A stretch of DNA of 64,000 nt from assembly GCA_022559845.1 (NCBI GenBank), contig CM040117.1, positions 79,744,559 through 79,808,558 on the forward strand, in the 5' to 3' direction. The notes under the pieces were generated by a model that saw nothing but the letters and a program-made list of their open reading frames with translations, ran no database searches and was not told the DNA's origin. Shown here piece after piece: positions 11,739 to 22,016 of this stretch (position 1 is its first letter; every line of letters begins with the position of its first letter). The translations under genes and the position numbers were made by a program. The stretch is from Amorphophallus konjac. Its lineage: Eukaryota > Streptophyta > Magnoliopsida > Alismatales > Araceae.

Positions 11739-13465
11739 TCATCTGATTGGTTGACGGACATTAGTTCCTCATCTGGAAACTCTGATTGGACGGGATCGAA
11801 TTTGGGAAGAGGATGGTGAGCGAGATGCTCGGCTATGGCATAGCCTTTAATCGGCTTTTGCTGGATGTAGGTGATGTCGAACTGAGAGAGAAAACTTTGC
11901 CAGCGTGCTAGCCTATCCGTAAGGACGGCTTTCTCCAGAAGGAATTTGATAGGATTCATTCAAGCAATCAATTGGACCTCATGCGCCAAGAAGTAGTGCT
12001 TCAATTTCTGCACTACCCAAACGAGGGCAGCACAGGTTTTCTCCATGACGGTGTACTTCTGCTCACAGGGATTGAGAAGTTTGGACAAGTAATAAGTTGC
12101 CCGTTCCTTGCCTTCTTCATCAGCTTGTGCGAGGACGGCTCCCACGGAGTCATCCAAGACTGAGACGTAAAGGATCAGAGGTTTTTCTGGTTTGGGTCGA
12201 ATGAGAATGGGTGGACTAGTCAGATATTCCTTCAACCCTTCAAAAGCTTTCTGACATTTAGAATTCCAATGGAATTCTACTCCTGACTTGGTCAACTCGT
12301 AGAGAGGTCTACACCTTTGTGAATGTTGAGACACAAACCGACGAATAAACTGCAACCTCCTGATTAAACCTCGGACTTCCCTCAAATTCTTGGGAGGCGG
12401 CATATCCCTGATAGCCTTAGCTTTGTTGGGATCTATCTCGATCCCTCTTTTGCTCACAATGAACCCCAGCAATTTACCTAACGACACACCAAAAACACAC
12501 TTCTTCGGGTTCATTTTCAGTTGGAACTCCCTTGACCTCTGCAAGACCTTAGCCAAAACTTCTGGATGTTCCATCCTGGTCCTTGATTTTACCAATAAGT
12601 CATCCACATACACTTCCAGATATATGTGCATCATGTCATGAAATATGGCCATCATCGCCCTTTGGTAAGTAGTTCCAGCATTCTTTAATCCGAACGGCAT
12701 GACCACGTAACAGTATGTTCCCCAAGGGGTAGTGAATGACGTCTTCTCCTGATCCTCTTCTGCCAAACGAATTTGATTATATCCTGCAAATCCATCCATG
12801 AATGAGAGGGTCTCGTAACCTGCCGTGTTATCGATCAACACATCAATGTGAGGCAATGGAAAATCATCCTTTGGACACAGGCGGTTAAGGTCCCGGAAGT
12901 CGATGCAAATCCTGACTTTCCCATCTTTCTTCATGATCGGGATAATATTCGCCACCCATTGAGGATAAAGAACGACTCTAATGAACCTGGCTTTGTGGAG
13001 CTTATCGACCTCTTCTTTCATTTTCAAAGCCATTTGAGGGTGAAAACGCCTTAACCTTTATTTTACCGAGACGGACCCTGGTTTTTGGGTTAAACGGTGT
13101 TCGACCAAGGTTGAATCCAGACCCGGCATATCCTCGTAGCTCCATGCAAACGTGTCCTTATATTCCTTGAGAACCTCAATTAATGCCTCTTCTTCAGAGG
13201 GTGGTAGGTTGTCACTTATGAGGATGATCCTAGGGTCTTCCTCAGTTCCCAAGTTGACTTCTTTGGTGGATTCTTCTACGGCGGTTGACGGCTCGTCGAA
13301 TCTCCTCATTCCACTTGCGTATGCGCCCGCCGCATCCTCATATTCTTCACCCTCATCTTCAGTGGGGCATTCTTCATTCGTGATCTCGTAGACTCCATAC
13401 CCTTCATCAAATGCACAGTCGCCCTCACATTCTATTTCTGGTAGTCGGATGGGATTTTCTAGCAA
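11739..13465 (-). pseudogene. Element A reverse transcriptase and first RNase H
   Basis: On - from 13465 one frame gives an acidic linker (EEYEDAAGAYASGMRRFDEPS), the reverse transcriptase approach (FAWSYEDMPGLD), then the polymerase: PMKKDG-like segment, FMDGFAGYNQI with catalytic Asp, MPFGLKNAG and YVDDLL with both Asp. A first RNase H follows (LILYVSVLDDSVGAVLAQ), of the inactivated kind typical in Tat elements, then WQSFLSQFDI toward the second RNase H. All pieces share one frame, interrupted by TAA at about 13056-13058 and TGA at 11960-11962 where element B has Arg; that is a CGA to TGA change. The core motifs are otherwise intact. Confidence 0.87.
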
Positions 13466-14751
13466 CTGGGGGATGGCAAGGAGGGCTTGACACCTGCGGC
13501 TAAATCCAGAAGGAATCGACGAGGGATCTGCCTACCCTTGGATTTCTTCCTAGGTACTACCCTTGGCCTATCATTCCTAGATTGACTGACAATATTTACA
13601 GAAGAAGAGGAAGACGAAGAGGATGGTGTAGAATGTACAGGAGAAGACCCCTCAGAGGAGGGGTAGAAAAGGTCGCTCATCGGACCTTGGACGGGTGGTC
13701 CGCAAGGCGGTACGCACCCGTGGGAGATGTAGGAGGTTTCCTCAACGAAGATGTGTTGTTGGGGAGTTTGAAAATTGACGTTTTTTTTTCGTTTTCATTT
13801 TTAATGACAAAGCAGTGAAAAGAGATTGGAGGAGAGAGAAAAGTGGTTATGGCTAGAGGATTGTGAGGCTCATAGAGCAGATCATGGTTGAAGACCTGGC
13901 GCGGGTTGAAAAGCCCGCGTAGGTATGTAAACAGAGAAGGGGATCTGGGAAGATCATCAGACAATTGTCTGGCCCAGGAAGAAGATATCAGCAAAGGCTG
14001 AGACGAGTGGATGGAGAAGATGGCGGCTAATGAGCCGTCGACGGCAATGTTGAGGACGGATGAAGATCCGTCGATGACAGAGTCCTTCTGGCGAGGACGA
14101 GGATAGTTTGGAACCTTGGCAAGAGTGGTAATATTCTCTGGTATTCGGAGATCAATGGTGGTCCTTCAGTCTGCGAGACGAGAACATCCTTTCCAGTGCA
14201 ACGGAAATGTCCCGTATGTCGAACCATTTGTTCCACTCGCATTCCGGATCTTTGATCTTGCCTCTTTTGGTGATCCTCGGACATTTTTCAGCCAAATATA
14301 CAGCATGTGATCCCCCATATGCTTCTCGTGGGTAATCTCCCATCTGAACAACGGGCCCTCTGTTGAAGTGGTTTGATAGAGTCCATGTGAGGGGCTTCCA
14401 ATCCGCCCTGAACGGTCCTTTGAAGCCTAGGCCAAACCTACGGTTCGGCCTAATTTCCTTTGGCGGTTTGAGCATACCCTGTAATTGTGCGCCCAGACCT
14501 TTACCCTGTTGATAGCCGATGTTCCTCATAATCTCCCAACCTTTGGAGTGAAAAGGGAGACATGATGTTGCGGTTGTCCTGACCGGCTCCTTTGGTGCTA
14601 GTGGAACGTGAGATAGATCACGCACGTCCAGCAATGACAATATGGGCCGATGAGACGGCCAAACAGAGGGCAGAGAGGTGTTGATAGCATCCACTGTGTG
14701 AAGGACAGGTGTACTGACCACTTTAATAATTCTCCCATTGTAAGGAAACTT
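13466..14751 (-). pseudogene. Element A protease-to-RT linker with G-patch domain
   Basis: From about 14835 a frame carries the end of the aspartic protease (DPTFKAILGRPYIEAMD, with the flap-to-end ILGRP motif) and then a G-patch (NIGYQQGKGLGAQLQG) near 14460-14530. Gly-rich G-patch domains bind RNA or RNA helicases; in betaretroviruses one follows the protease. The frame stops at 14152. The remaining piece to 13466 is a low-complexity Ser/Pro linker in two short frames. Element B has the same protease/G-patch order. Confidence 0.72.
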
Positions 14752-15077
14752 CATGCACTGATGGTTGGTGGAAGGCACAGCGTCCATGGCTTCGATGTAA
14801 GGGCGACCCAGTATAGCCTTGAATGTGGGGTCCATGTCGAGGACATGAATTCCGTGGGAATTGACATGGGGCCTAGTTCTGCCTTCAGAATAATCATCCC
14901 CTGCGGCGGCCTTTTGCTATTGTCATAGGCCGTGACCGTGATCGAGGAAGGTCTTATTTGTTCCTCGTCGATCCCACACAACTGAAGAGTGCTCATGGAG
15001 ATCACATTTATGGACGCACCCGTGTCCACAAGACACGGGTTTATGGATACCCCATTGATTTTTATTGAAATGCACAA
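14752..15077 (-). pseudogene. Element A retropepsin (aspartic protease)
   Basis: The start reads CISIKINGVSINPCLVDTGA, so the catalytic DTGAS is intact, followed by NVISMSTLQLCGI and TVTAYDNSKR. A frameshift near 14840 moves the end of the domain (ILGRP motif) into another frame. The upstream proline-rich frame overlaps its start by 16 bases. Confidence 0.82.
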
Positions 15078-16036
15078 TGCATATTTCGAGCTTCCTTGGG
15101 AGCGAGCTCGTAGTTGTGGAACATGATGGCCGGTTGTGTGTCTGTTGGGGTCAGGACGGTCGAAATCTTCTCCACGGGGAGGTCTTCATTAACCATGACT
15201 CTTTGAAGGTACTCCATTAAGGCTGCCTGGTGGGATGTGGATCTTTGAAGAAGCTCCAGGATGGAGATCCGAGCAGGCGTCTTGTCCAAATGTTTTAATA
15301 GATCATACTGTGTTCCAGGGATAGCTCTTTCTGGTTGTTCTCCATCATCCTTCTCTGGCTGAGATTGCTCAAGATTCTGACTGTTGTGGGGGAAAACCCT
15401 GTGGAAAATCCTTCCACTCCGGAGCACCATTGCCTGCGGCTTTTGTACCTCTGTGGGGGTAGCAGTGGGTTTTAACAGAGGTTTGAGGGGTAGTGGTGGA
15501 GGAATGGTCGATGAAGCAGGGGTGATGACGGGAGCAGGGATTCTGATGAGGGGTTTGTTAGGTGGAGGCATGGTGAAGGTAGAGGGGATATCGCGCGGAT
15601 TATGAAGGATAAGGGGTCTGGAAGGTGGAGGTGGAGACGAAGTAGAAGTGGGTAGGGCTTGAAGTGGGCAATGATTTTGAGGTGGGCGATGAGTAATGAG
15701 TGGTTTTGAAGGCATTAGTGGTGATACGGTGGAGAAAGACGGGGTTATGTATGGTTGACGGATGATAAGGGGTTTAGAAGGCGTAGGGGTAAATGTGGTA
15801 GAGGTGGATGGTAAAGTGGGGGAGTGAGAGAAGATGAGAGGGTGTGAAGGCGTAGTGGAGAGTGTCGGTTGATAGGAGATCGGGGTACGGATGAGAGGGC
15901 GTAATGGTAGTGGAAATGGTGAAGGCGATACTGACGCGGGTTGATGAGAGAGAGGTGCTACCCGGGCAAGGCGAGGGGGTTGCATGATGATGGGGTTGGA
16001 GGAAGAAAGAATAGAGGTACTTTCCTGGTGCCACAC
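15062..16036 (-). CDS. Element A proline-rich gag-pol linker
   Basis: 324 codons, no enzyme motif. The first two thirds are Pro/Ser/Thr-rich with a recurring SKPLI-type motif (PSKPLIIRQP, PSKPLITHRP, PSRPLILHNP, PNKPLIRIP, PLKPLLKP), an imperfect protein repeat. The last third is a more conserved block (GTQYDLLKHLDKTPARISIL, HQAALMEYLQRVMVNEDLPV) that reappears upstream of the protease in B. It probably is polyprotein between gag and protease, the repeats acting as a spacer. Real in-frame fusion to either neighbour is not shown. Confidence 0.6.
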   Translation of the reverse strand: MWHQESTSILSSSNPIIMQPPRLARVAPLSHQPASVSPSPFPLPLRPLIRTPISYQPTLSTTPSHPLIFSHSPTLPSTSTTFTPTPSKPLIIRQPYITPSFSTVSPLMPSKPLITHRPPQNHCPLQALPTSTSSPPPPSRPLILHNPRDIPSTFTMPPPNKPLIRIPAPVITPASSTIPPPLPLKPLLKPTATPTEVQKPQAMVLRSGRIFHRVFPHNSQNLEQSQPEKDDGEQPERAIPGTQYDLLKHLDKTPARISILELLQRSTSHQAALMEYLQRVMVNEDLPVEKISTVLTPTDTQPAIMFHNYELAPKEARNMHCAFQ

Positions 16037-16135
16037 CTGCTCTCTCCCGACTTCCGGGAAGGAGGAGATGGGGTTAACCTGATGATTGGGCTGTTGGTGC
16101 TCCGGTAATGGATTCTAGATTATGCCCATGTTGGG

Positions 16136-16215
16136 CTGTTGTTGTGGGGCCTGCTGAGGCTGTTGTTGTTGTTGTGGTTGTTGCTGCTGCTGCTGCTGCT
16201 GTTGTAACTACTGCT
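16136..16215. repeat. CTG/GTT microsatellite (poly-Gln coding on -)
   Basis: A run of TGTTGTTGTT and TGCTGCTGCTGC units follows the gag zinc knuckle on -, encoding Gln repeats in one frame. Confidence 0.75.
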
Positions 16216-16477
16216 GTGGCCTATGTGGAGGTCTCCTAGCCTTAAGAGCGGCGACGTATCGTCTCATTTCATCCCAATCTATTTGATGTTCATCATTCAT
16301 ATCGTGGATGTAATCTTTGAAATGGAAGCAGTAATCTACTGTGTGTCCTGGCTGTCTGTGGTAGACGCAGTATTTGGAGGTATCAACATTTGGGGGCCAC
16401 ACGGGCCTTTCTCTGGGTAGGGCGAGTTGGTTTGATGCCATGAGGGCATTAAAAATATCTGCTAAGGTTTCTGGCAA
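16208..16477 (-). pseudogene. Element A gag C-terminus with CHHC zinc knuckle
   Basis: The frame reads LPETLADIFNALMASNQ then KYCVYHRQPGHTVDYC, a C-x2-H-x4-H-x4-C knuckle in place of the usual CCHC; this variant is seen in Tat gag. It is in a different frame from the main gag, which ends at 16462, so a frameshift lies near 16480-16540. A homologous block occurs twice in element B. Confidence 0.72.
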
Positions 16478-18039
16478 TGGTGGATAGTAGGCTCTCTTGG
16501 GACCGAGCGGCCTCCTTTGTTGCTGTTGGGGACCATAGTTCCCGGGGGTGGAACTTGGTTGTACTGAAGCGGTGGTTGTTGTTGCTGAGGTTGTGGTTGT
16601 TGTTGCTGGGGTTGACGTAATGGAGGCATATTATCCTGGGGTGGATTATTTTGGGGTGGAGGACGAAGAGGGAAAGGACCTGGTTGGAGGGGAAGTCGGG
16701 GCATTTGTGGAGGCCTTGGGTTGACCGCATAGTTGGCATTATTGACCGCACCCACTTGCTCATTTGTCACGACCCCTTCTGTGGCTCCGCCCGGGACACC
16801 AGCGCCTGTCTTTCTGACTACTTTGGGCTTCGGCGACTCAAACATGTTCATGATGGGGGAGTCTTTTAACTGGGTTTGGATGTATCGGGCCCTTTCATAG
16901 AGTTCCTCCATTGTAGTAAGTTTATTCATGGCCAGGACGTGTCTGAACTGTGGGGTTGCATTAGACACAATCATCTTCACTTGTTCGGGCTCGGAGAGGG
17001 TATCCCTTATTCTTTCCGCCAGAGACCTCCATCTATCAGCATAGCGGACAAAATCCTCATCGGGCTTCATCTTTTCGGCCACTAGGTCGGTAATGGAGAG
17101 TGAGGGACCGACCCTATCCCTATATTTCTGCAAGAACCTTCTCTGGACTATTTCAAAATTCTCGGCCTCGCGGGGCTCCAAGGAATAGAACCACTCAAGC
17201 GCGGGACCATCCAATGATCTCCGAAAGAGGTATGCCAGGGACCTCTGATCGTTTTGCCAATAGGAGGATTCATACATGAAATCCTTGAGGTGAATGAAGG
17301 GGTTGCCGGTACCATTGTATCTGCGGTACGTGGGCATTTCGGAGGGAGGAAGATGAATGACGGGAAGGATTGGCAAAGCAACCTCCGGGGTGGCTTTCAC
17401 GTCCACCATCCTTCTCAGATTTTGAAACTGCTCGTCCATGCGATTGAACCTATTGAGGAGCGATTGGGCGAGCTCCTCTGGAGGTGAAGGTGGCACTTGC
17501 CACTGGGGGAGAAACTGTCTCCCGGAGACTTGAGGGGGGAACCCGGAATGAGAGGGAGCTGTCGGACCGCCGACAGTTGGCCCTGGCTGAAGCGGTGTGT
17601 GGGGAACAACGGGAGTTTGAGATTGTGACGGGAACTGGAATGAGGGTGGTTGTTGGCTCGCTTGTCCTTGAAGCGAGGGAGACTGGATGGCTTGCGCCAA
17701 TGAAGGAGATGGAATGGCCTGCACGGACTCTTGGAGGGGTGCGATGGCCGGAGTTGATTCCTGGGGCGTGGGGGAAACAGATTTCCCTTTTAGAATGGCC
17801 TGGAAGGCCCGGAGCTGTTCAGAGGTAAGCTCCGTGTTGGCGAGGACGCCCAGTAAGGAAGAGATATCCTGCGGTGGGGATGTGTCCCCGGCAATAACCT
17901 GCACCTCATGCGAGTGCTCATGAGAAGGACCCGAGTCCATAGCATAGACTCGCGGGTCGGCTGACAAACCACGACTAGGGTGGTTCTCCTCAAAAGACTC
18001 GTGAGCCATGCTCACAGTTTTCCCAGAACGCAAAAACAT
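16462..18039 (-). CDS. Element A gag (capsid) protein
   Basis: 525 codons from MFLRSGKTVS. The N-terminal half is Pro/Gln/Ser-rich. The retrotransposon gag domain lies at about residues 225-390: NGTGNPFIHLKDFMYESSYW, SLDGPALEWFYSLEP, FLQKYRDRVGP, LVAEKMKPDEDFVRYADRWR. The same motifs occur in B (GNGNPFIHVRDFLYES, LDGVALEWFYSL). The C-terminal 100 residues are Pro/Gln repeats, and the last part is read in a shifted frame that hides the zinc knuckle. It forms the particle that packages element RNA. Confidence 0.85.
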   Translation of the reverse strand: MFLRSGKTVSMAHESFEENHPSRGLSADPRVYAMDSGPSHEHSHEVQVIAGDTSPPQDISSLLGVLANTELTSEQLRAFQAILKGKSVSPTPQESTPAIAPLQESVQAIPSPSLAQAIQSPSLQGQASQQPPSFQFPSQSQTPVVPHTPLQPGPTVGGPTAPSHSGFPPQVSGRQFLPQWQVPPSPPEELAQSLLNRFNRMDEQFQNLRRMVDVKATPEVALPILPVIHLPPSEMPTYRRYNGTGNPFIHLKDFMYESSYWQNDQRSLAYLFRRSLDGPALEWFYSLEPREAENFEIVQRRFLQKYRDRVGPSLSITDLVAEKMKPDEDFVRYADRWRSLAERIRDTLSEPEQVKMIVSNATPQFRHVLAMNKLTTMEELYERARYIQTQLKDSPIMNMFESPKPKVVRKTGAGVPGGATEGVVTNEQVGAVNNANYAVNPRPPQMPRLPLQPGPFPLRPPPQNNPPQDNMPPLRQPQQQQPQPQQQQPPLQYNQVPPPGTMVPNSNKGGRSVPREPTIHHCQKP

Positions 18040-18614
18040 ACACTAGCAAGCAGGTAGCAGAGATTATCAAACAAGTTGATGCCTTTACGCCTTTTTTTTG
18101 TGTTTTGATTTTGATGATTTTTTTGTGTTTTTAGCGAGATCCGAAGTTCACACAAAATGGGGACCCTAGTTTATTTTTGTTTCACCGCCGTGTCAGCTAG
18201 GGTCTCTCGTCTCACCACGAATGAAATGACTAACTTCGGGGAACTTCAATGGTACAACCAGCCCAGTGAACGAAGAGGAGATTCTTCGATGTCGGGGACT
18301 TACGGAGGTCCCAGTGGAGGAGATTCTAGTCCGTTGAGAGGAATTCTCAAACGGAGAGTCCTTCCTTCACCGGGAAAGGGTGATCCTCAAAAAAATGAAA
18401 AAAGGATAGAAAAGAGGGATGGATGCATGCAATGAAATGCTGACAGAGATATGGAGTGGGAAAATAACAGAAATAACAGACATATAATAAACAAACAACC
18501 AATCACAACTAACAGTGCTGCCGTGAGCACAACGGGGGCGCTCGCGGGTGCCAAGGTGGAGAGGCACGGATGGTGCCAAACTTGCAAGGGTAGCCGAAAG
18601 GAAGCAGTAGAGGT
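18040..18614 (-). other. Element A leader between primer site and gag
   Basis: About 575 bases between the primer site and the gag ATG contain only short frames. This is the usual place for packaging signals; none can be identified by eye. Confidence 0.5.
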
Positions 18615-18630
18615 CCCACCGTGATCGCCA
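18615..18630 (-). other. Element A primer binding site, tRNA-Arg type
   Basis: Read on -, TGGCGATCACGGTGGG starts 3 bases after the LTR end. It is complementary to a 3' end CCCACCGTGATCGCCA, fitting a plant tRNA-Arg acceptor/T-arm end. Element B has the same 15 bases at 44541-44555, which supports function. Confidence 0.78.
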
Positions 18631-18800
18631 ATCTGTGAGCGACGTCACGCGGTTTGGGGTGCGAAGAGGACGCGGAGCGCGCGGGCTCCTTCTTTTTGTT
18701 TGCTGCAACACAGAAATAAGAGGGAAAGAGAAGGGGCCACCACGGGAGATTACTCCGGCGGGGAGAGCGTGACAAATGTGATATAGCAAGATATGGGGGT

Positions 18801-19262
18801 TAAACGGCCATAGCGGGAAGTGACTCGCCGCGACCTTGGGGGACGGGAATGGTGCAGAAATTAAATAGCAGGAATTGAAACGGCCATTGGGGAAGTGACT
18901 CGCCGCGGCCTCGAGAATATGAGCAGATAAGAAGATAGCAGAATATAAAGAGAATATAAAGAGCGGGAATTTAAACGGCCATTGGGGAAGTGACTCGCCG
19001 CGGCCTCGAGAATATGAATAGATAAGAATATGACAGGATATAAAGAGAATTTAAACGGCCATTGGGGAAGTGACTCGCCTCGGCCTCGAGAACATGAATA
19101 GATAAGAATATAACATATAAGAACGGCAATTTAAACGGCCATTGGGGAAGTGACTCGTCGCGGCCTCGAGCATATGAGCAGAATATAACAGAATATAAAG
19201 AGAATATAAGAACGGAAATTTAAACGGCCATTGGGGAAGTGACTCGCCGCGGCCTCGAGAAC
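18801..19262. repeat. Tandem repeat in R-U5 of element A
   Basis: Six units begin AAACGGCCATTGGGG and continue GAAGTGACTCGCCGCGGCCT, starting near 18801, 18877, 18972, 19052, 19132 and 19221 (76-95 bp apart). The GC-rich core is conserved and the A-rich filler (GATAAGAATAT type) varies in length. Confidence 0.88.
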
Positions 19263-19888
19263 AAGATGTGATCGCCAGGGGCCGAAAGACCCCAAAATGA
19301 AGAAAGTGATCGCGCCTACCTCAAGAGCGGGAGATGGCGGGTTGCTTCTTCCTCCCCCTTCGGCCGGCCGACGGAGAGGGCTTTCTTTGGGTACCCTTGC
19401 AAAACAACGACAAACAAGTAACGAGTGGATTAGAAAGATGAATGTGTAGTATTCAAATCCTTGCGATAAAAATAACGAAATGATGGCAAGACACACACCT
19501 GGTTGGTGTTGTCTTTTAAACCCCTCTCGGACTCGAGTAGGAGGAAAATGAGATGATGGATGCAAGAAGTATATAAGAAGAGGCGCCCTTATGAAGGGGG
19601 ATAGATGATGCGAGATGATGAATGCAAAAGAACTAAGAAGAAAAGGAAAGGATTGGCTTATTGGATGTGCCGATGGTGAAATCCGACGGAGCTCCGGCAG
19701 CGTAGGGATGGCGTGTAAGCGCGGTGGATGAAGACGACCTTCCTCTCGCGAGCGTGGGCACCCGAGAAGCCGGCAGAACCTCCACCTACAAAAGACCCCA
19801 CGGGTTAGAAAATGACTCCGGTAGCCTCTGGGCTCCGGCAGCCTATCGGATCTCTTTTAAGCTCCCTCAGAACTGAGGGGGTGGGCCT

Positions 19889-19898
19889 CTATTTATAG
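19889..19898 (-). promoter_or_regulatory. TATA box of element A LTR
   Basis: CTATAAATAG on -. Elements B (45586-45595) and C (51363-51371) have nearly the same box, which sets the U3/R border. Confidence 0.75.
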
Positions 19899-19911
19899 GG
19901 CTCCGGAGGGT

Positions 19912-20551
19912 GGAGGCATCCAGGACCCTAGACACCTCCATCAGGGCCGAACTAATATTTTATTCTATTTTTATTAATTTTTTCAGAATATTTTTGTGGA
20001 GGCATCCAGGGCCCAGGACGCCCCTAACAGGTCTACCGAACACCACCGACGACCGCACGCGGTTTGACACAACGCGTGGTTTTGTGAGCGGCGCCTCGTG
20101 ATTTTGAAATGGGCGCGTTCAGAGGGCTGGACGTCTCCATAATTTGGCTTTTTTCACACACGACAAACCGTCGTTCGGTGGGCGACGCCCGTGAGGAAGT
20201 TGATGGAGGTGTCCAGGGGCCTGGACGCCTCCATTAATATATTATTTTTATTTTTGTTTTGTCTTTTTATGCCAAAGCTGGCATTATATATTTTTTATTT
20301 TTGTTTTTATAGAGGCGTCCAGGGGCCTGGACGCCTCCATTAATATATCATTTTTTTTATTTTGTTTTGTCTTTTTATGCCAACTGGCATATATATATAT
20401 TTTTTATATTTGTTGTTATGGAGGCGTCCAGGGGCCTGGACGCCTCCATTAATATATTATTATTTATTTGTGTTTTGGTTTTTTTTAAAAAAATAAAATT
20501 AAAATAAAATAAATTAAAAGAATGGGGGCGTCCAGGGGCCTGGATGCCCCC
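19912..20551. repeat. Array of 28-bp interrupted palindromes in U3 of A
   Basis: Each copy has arm GGAGGCGTCCAGG, a 2-base centre, and the complementary arm. Full copies lie at 19912-19939, 19998-20025, 20205-20232, 20311-20338, 20420-20447 and 20524-20551; a half copy is at 20121-20138. In the copy at 20420 the flanks extend the arms to 15 bases. The last four start 106, 109 and 104 bp apart, separated by AT-rich filler. All lie upstream of the TATA box. A dyad of this size could bind a dimeric protein or form a hairpin. Confidence 0.9.
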
Positions 20552-20811
20552 ATCAAGACCCACCCGGGTCCTCGGACAAGCGTTGGCGGCCGCCCGGCAG
20601 ACACCCTTCTTGGTTCCGGAACCTCCTGATGCGTCTGACTGGTGTTGATGCCATCCGAATGCCGTGACGAGACGATTCTGGATGCCGAAAAGGGCAGAAG
20701 AAGACTCAAGAAAAGGAAGGACTCGAGCGATTCAAAATGCGTAAGCCGTTGCGAGGCGTTGTATAGTAATATGAGACTTTCTCGGGAGACGTCAGGAATG
20801 GCATGTCTACA

Positions 20812-22015
20812 ATGGGGAACCTATACTTGACCGTTATTTTATTGATGGCTCGGCTATCCACACACATGCGCCAAGTTCCGTCCTTTTTGGGTGTAAGAAG
20901 AGCCGGGACGGCACAAGGGCTTTTGCTAATTCGGAGGAAGCCCTTCCTGATGAGTTCCTCAATTTGCCTCCTGAGCTCGGCATGCTCGGTGGGGTTGAGG
21001 CGGTAGTGTGGGAGGTTGGGTAAGGTAGCTCCGGGCACAAAATCGATGGCATGTTGAACATCGCGCATGGGTGGTAGCTTGTCCCGAAGCTCCTCGGGAA
21101 ACACATCATGGAAGTCCTCAAGGAGTTGTTGAATTTCTATCGGGTGTGGGTTGGTTGGGGTGGACTCCCCAAGGCAAATAACAATGGCACACACATGTTC
21201 TCCTTGGTTGACTTCTACCTCAAGCTCTTTCCTAGTGATGAGGTGTAGGCTCCTAGGAGGCTCATTGATGATACTAGGATTAAGGCTTGATGGGGTGGGG
21301 TTTGTTGGGTTTGGAATAGTGGGAGGGGTAGGGGATCCCTCAAGGGAGGGAGATGCTTTCTTGGGAAGGGTGCGGGGTGGAGAAGGGTTGAGTTGGATTT
21401 TCTTTCCCTCATGAGTGAAGATGCAAGTGTTTGTCCTTCCAAGGAAGGTGGCATCTACATCATAGATCCAAGGCCACCCTAGGAGTATACTCCCAACTTC
21501 CATTGGTAGGATGTCACACCACACTTGGCCTTGATAGGATTGGAATGTAATGGGGACAAGGCAACGAGCACTAACGGGTATGGAGGTGGCATCAATCCAT
21601 GCTACTCGATATGGGTGTGGATGTAGGGAGGTGGTAAGGCCCAAAAGTTTGACGGTGTCGGGTGACACCAAATTCACACTACTTCCATTGTCCAAGATGA
21701 CCTTTCTAACATGGCTCCCTATCCGGATGTAGGTATGAAATATGGTGTTTCTTTTCCAATCATGCTCTTGGGTTTGAGTGAGGGTGCACCTAACCACTCC
21801 GAGGTGGGAGTCGGTGGATGGAGGGAGTTGTTCTTGGTTGGTCTCTATGTAGTGGTTCTCATACTCCTCCTCCCATTCAAGAGAGGGTTCATATATCTCA
21901 ACTTCCCCTTCAAATTCAGCTTGGGGTTGGGGGTTGGTCTCCTCTATGAGCAAGTTAGATGCTCCCTTGGTGGGGCATTGATTGGCAAAGTGTCCATACC
22001 CATAGCACCTAAAGC
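20812..22015 (-). CDS. Element D zinc knuckle, protease and N-terminal reverse transcriptase
   Basis: The first residues give a canonical CCHC knuckle (CFRCYGYGHFANQC). The protease-like domain follows with YIRIGSHVRKVILDNGSS; Asn replaces the usual Ser/Thr of the catalytic triplet. ILLGWPWIYDVDAT matches the usual ILLGRPW end with a Gly-Trp change. The RT approach (FPEELRDKLPPMRDVQHAID) and first RT block (LLTPKKDGTWRMCVDSRAIN) are clear. The homology ends at KYRFPI where A is inserted, so the catalytic YVDD is missing here. It is in the same frame as gag, separated by one TAA at about 22014-22016. Confidence 0.83.
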
Positions 22016-22016
22016 A

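Larger units (their letters stand above)
1..20811 (-). mobile_element. Element A: Tat-lineage Ty3 LTR retrotransposon, 3' LTR outside window
   Basis: On the - strand the order is 5' LTR (18634-20811), tRNA-Arg type primer site, gag, aspartic protease with G-patch, reverse transcriptase, RNase H, second RNase H and integrase (ending at 3078), then a spacer and a + strand PMD gene. The 3' LTR would lie left of base 1. Dual RNase H, integrase order, a CHHC gag knuckle and the Arg-type primer site are features known for the Tat/Ogre lineage. The body is split by a younger element at 4915-11733. The right end (LTR start TGTAGACATG read on -) abuts the reverse transcriptase of element D at 20812, so A inserted into D; the expected duplicate of ATGGG (20812-20816) is off window. 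Coding is damaged by a few frameshifts and stops. Confidence 0.88.
18634..20811 (-). repeat. Element A 5' LTR
   Basis: On - it starts TGTAGACATG at 20811 and ends GTCGCTCACA at 18634, giving TG..CA ends. U3 (20811 to about 19900) holds the palindrome array, the TATA box is at 19889-19898, and R-U5 holds a tandem repeat (18801-19262). Position is fixed by the primer site on one side and the abrupt stop of the reverse transcriptase of D on the other. The partner LTR is outside the window. Confidence 0.8.

Noticed and set aside
15384..15605. Gly-rich frames on + at 15384 and 39163
   Set aside because: Shadows of the proline-rich linkers on -.
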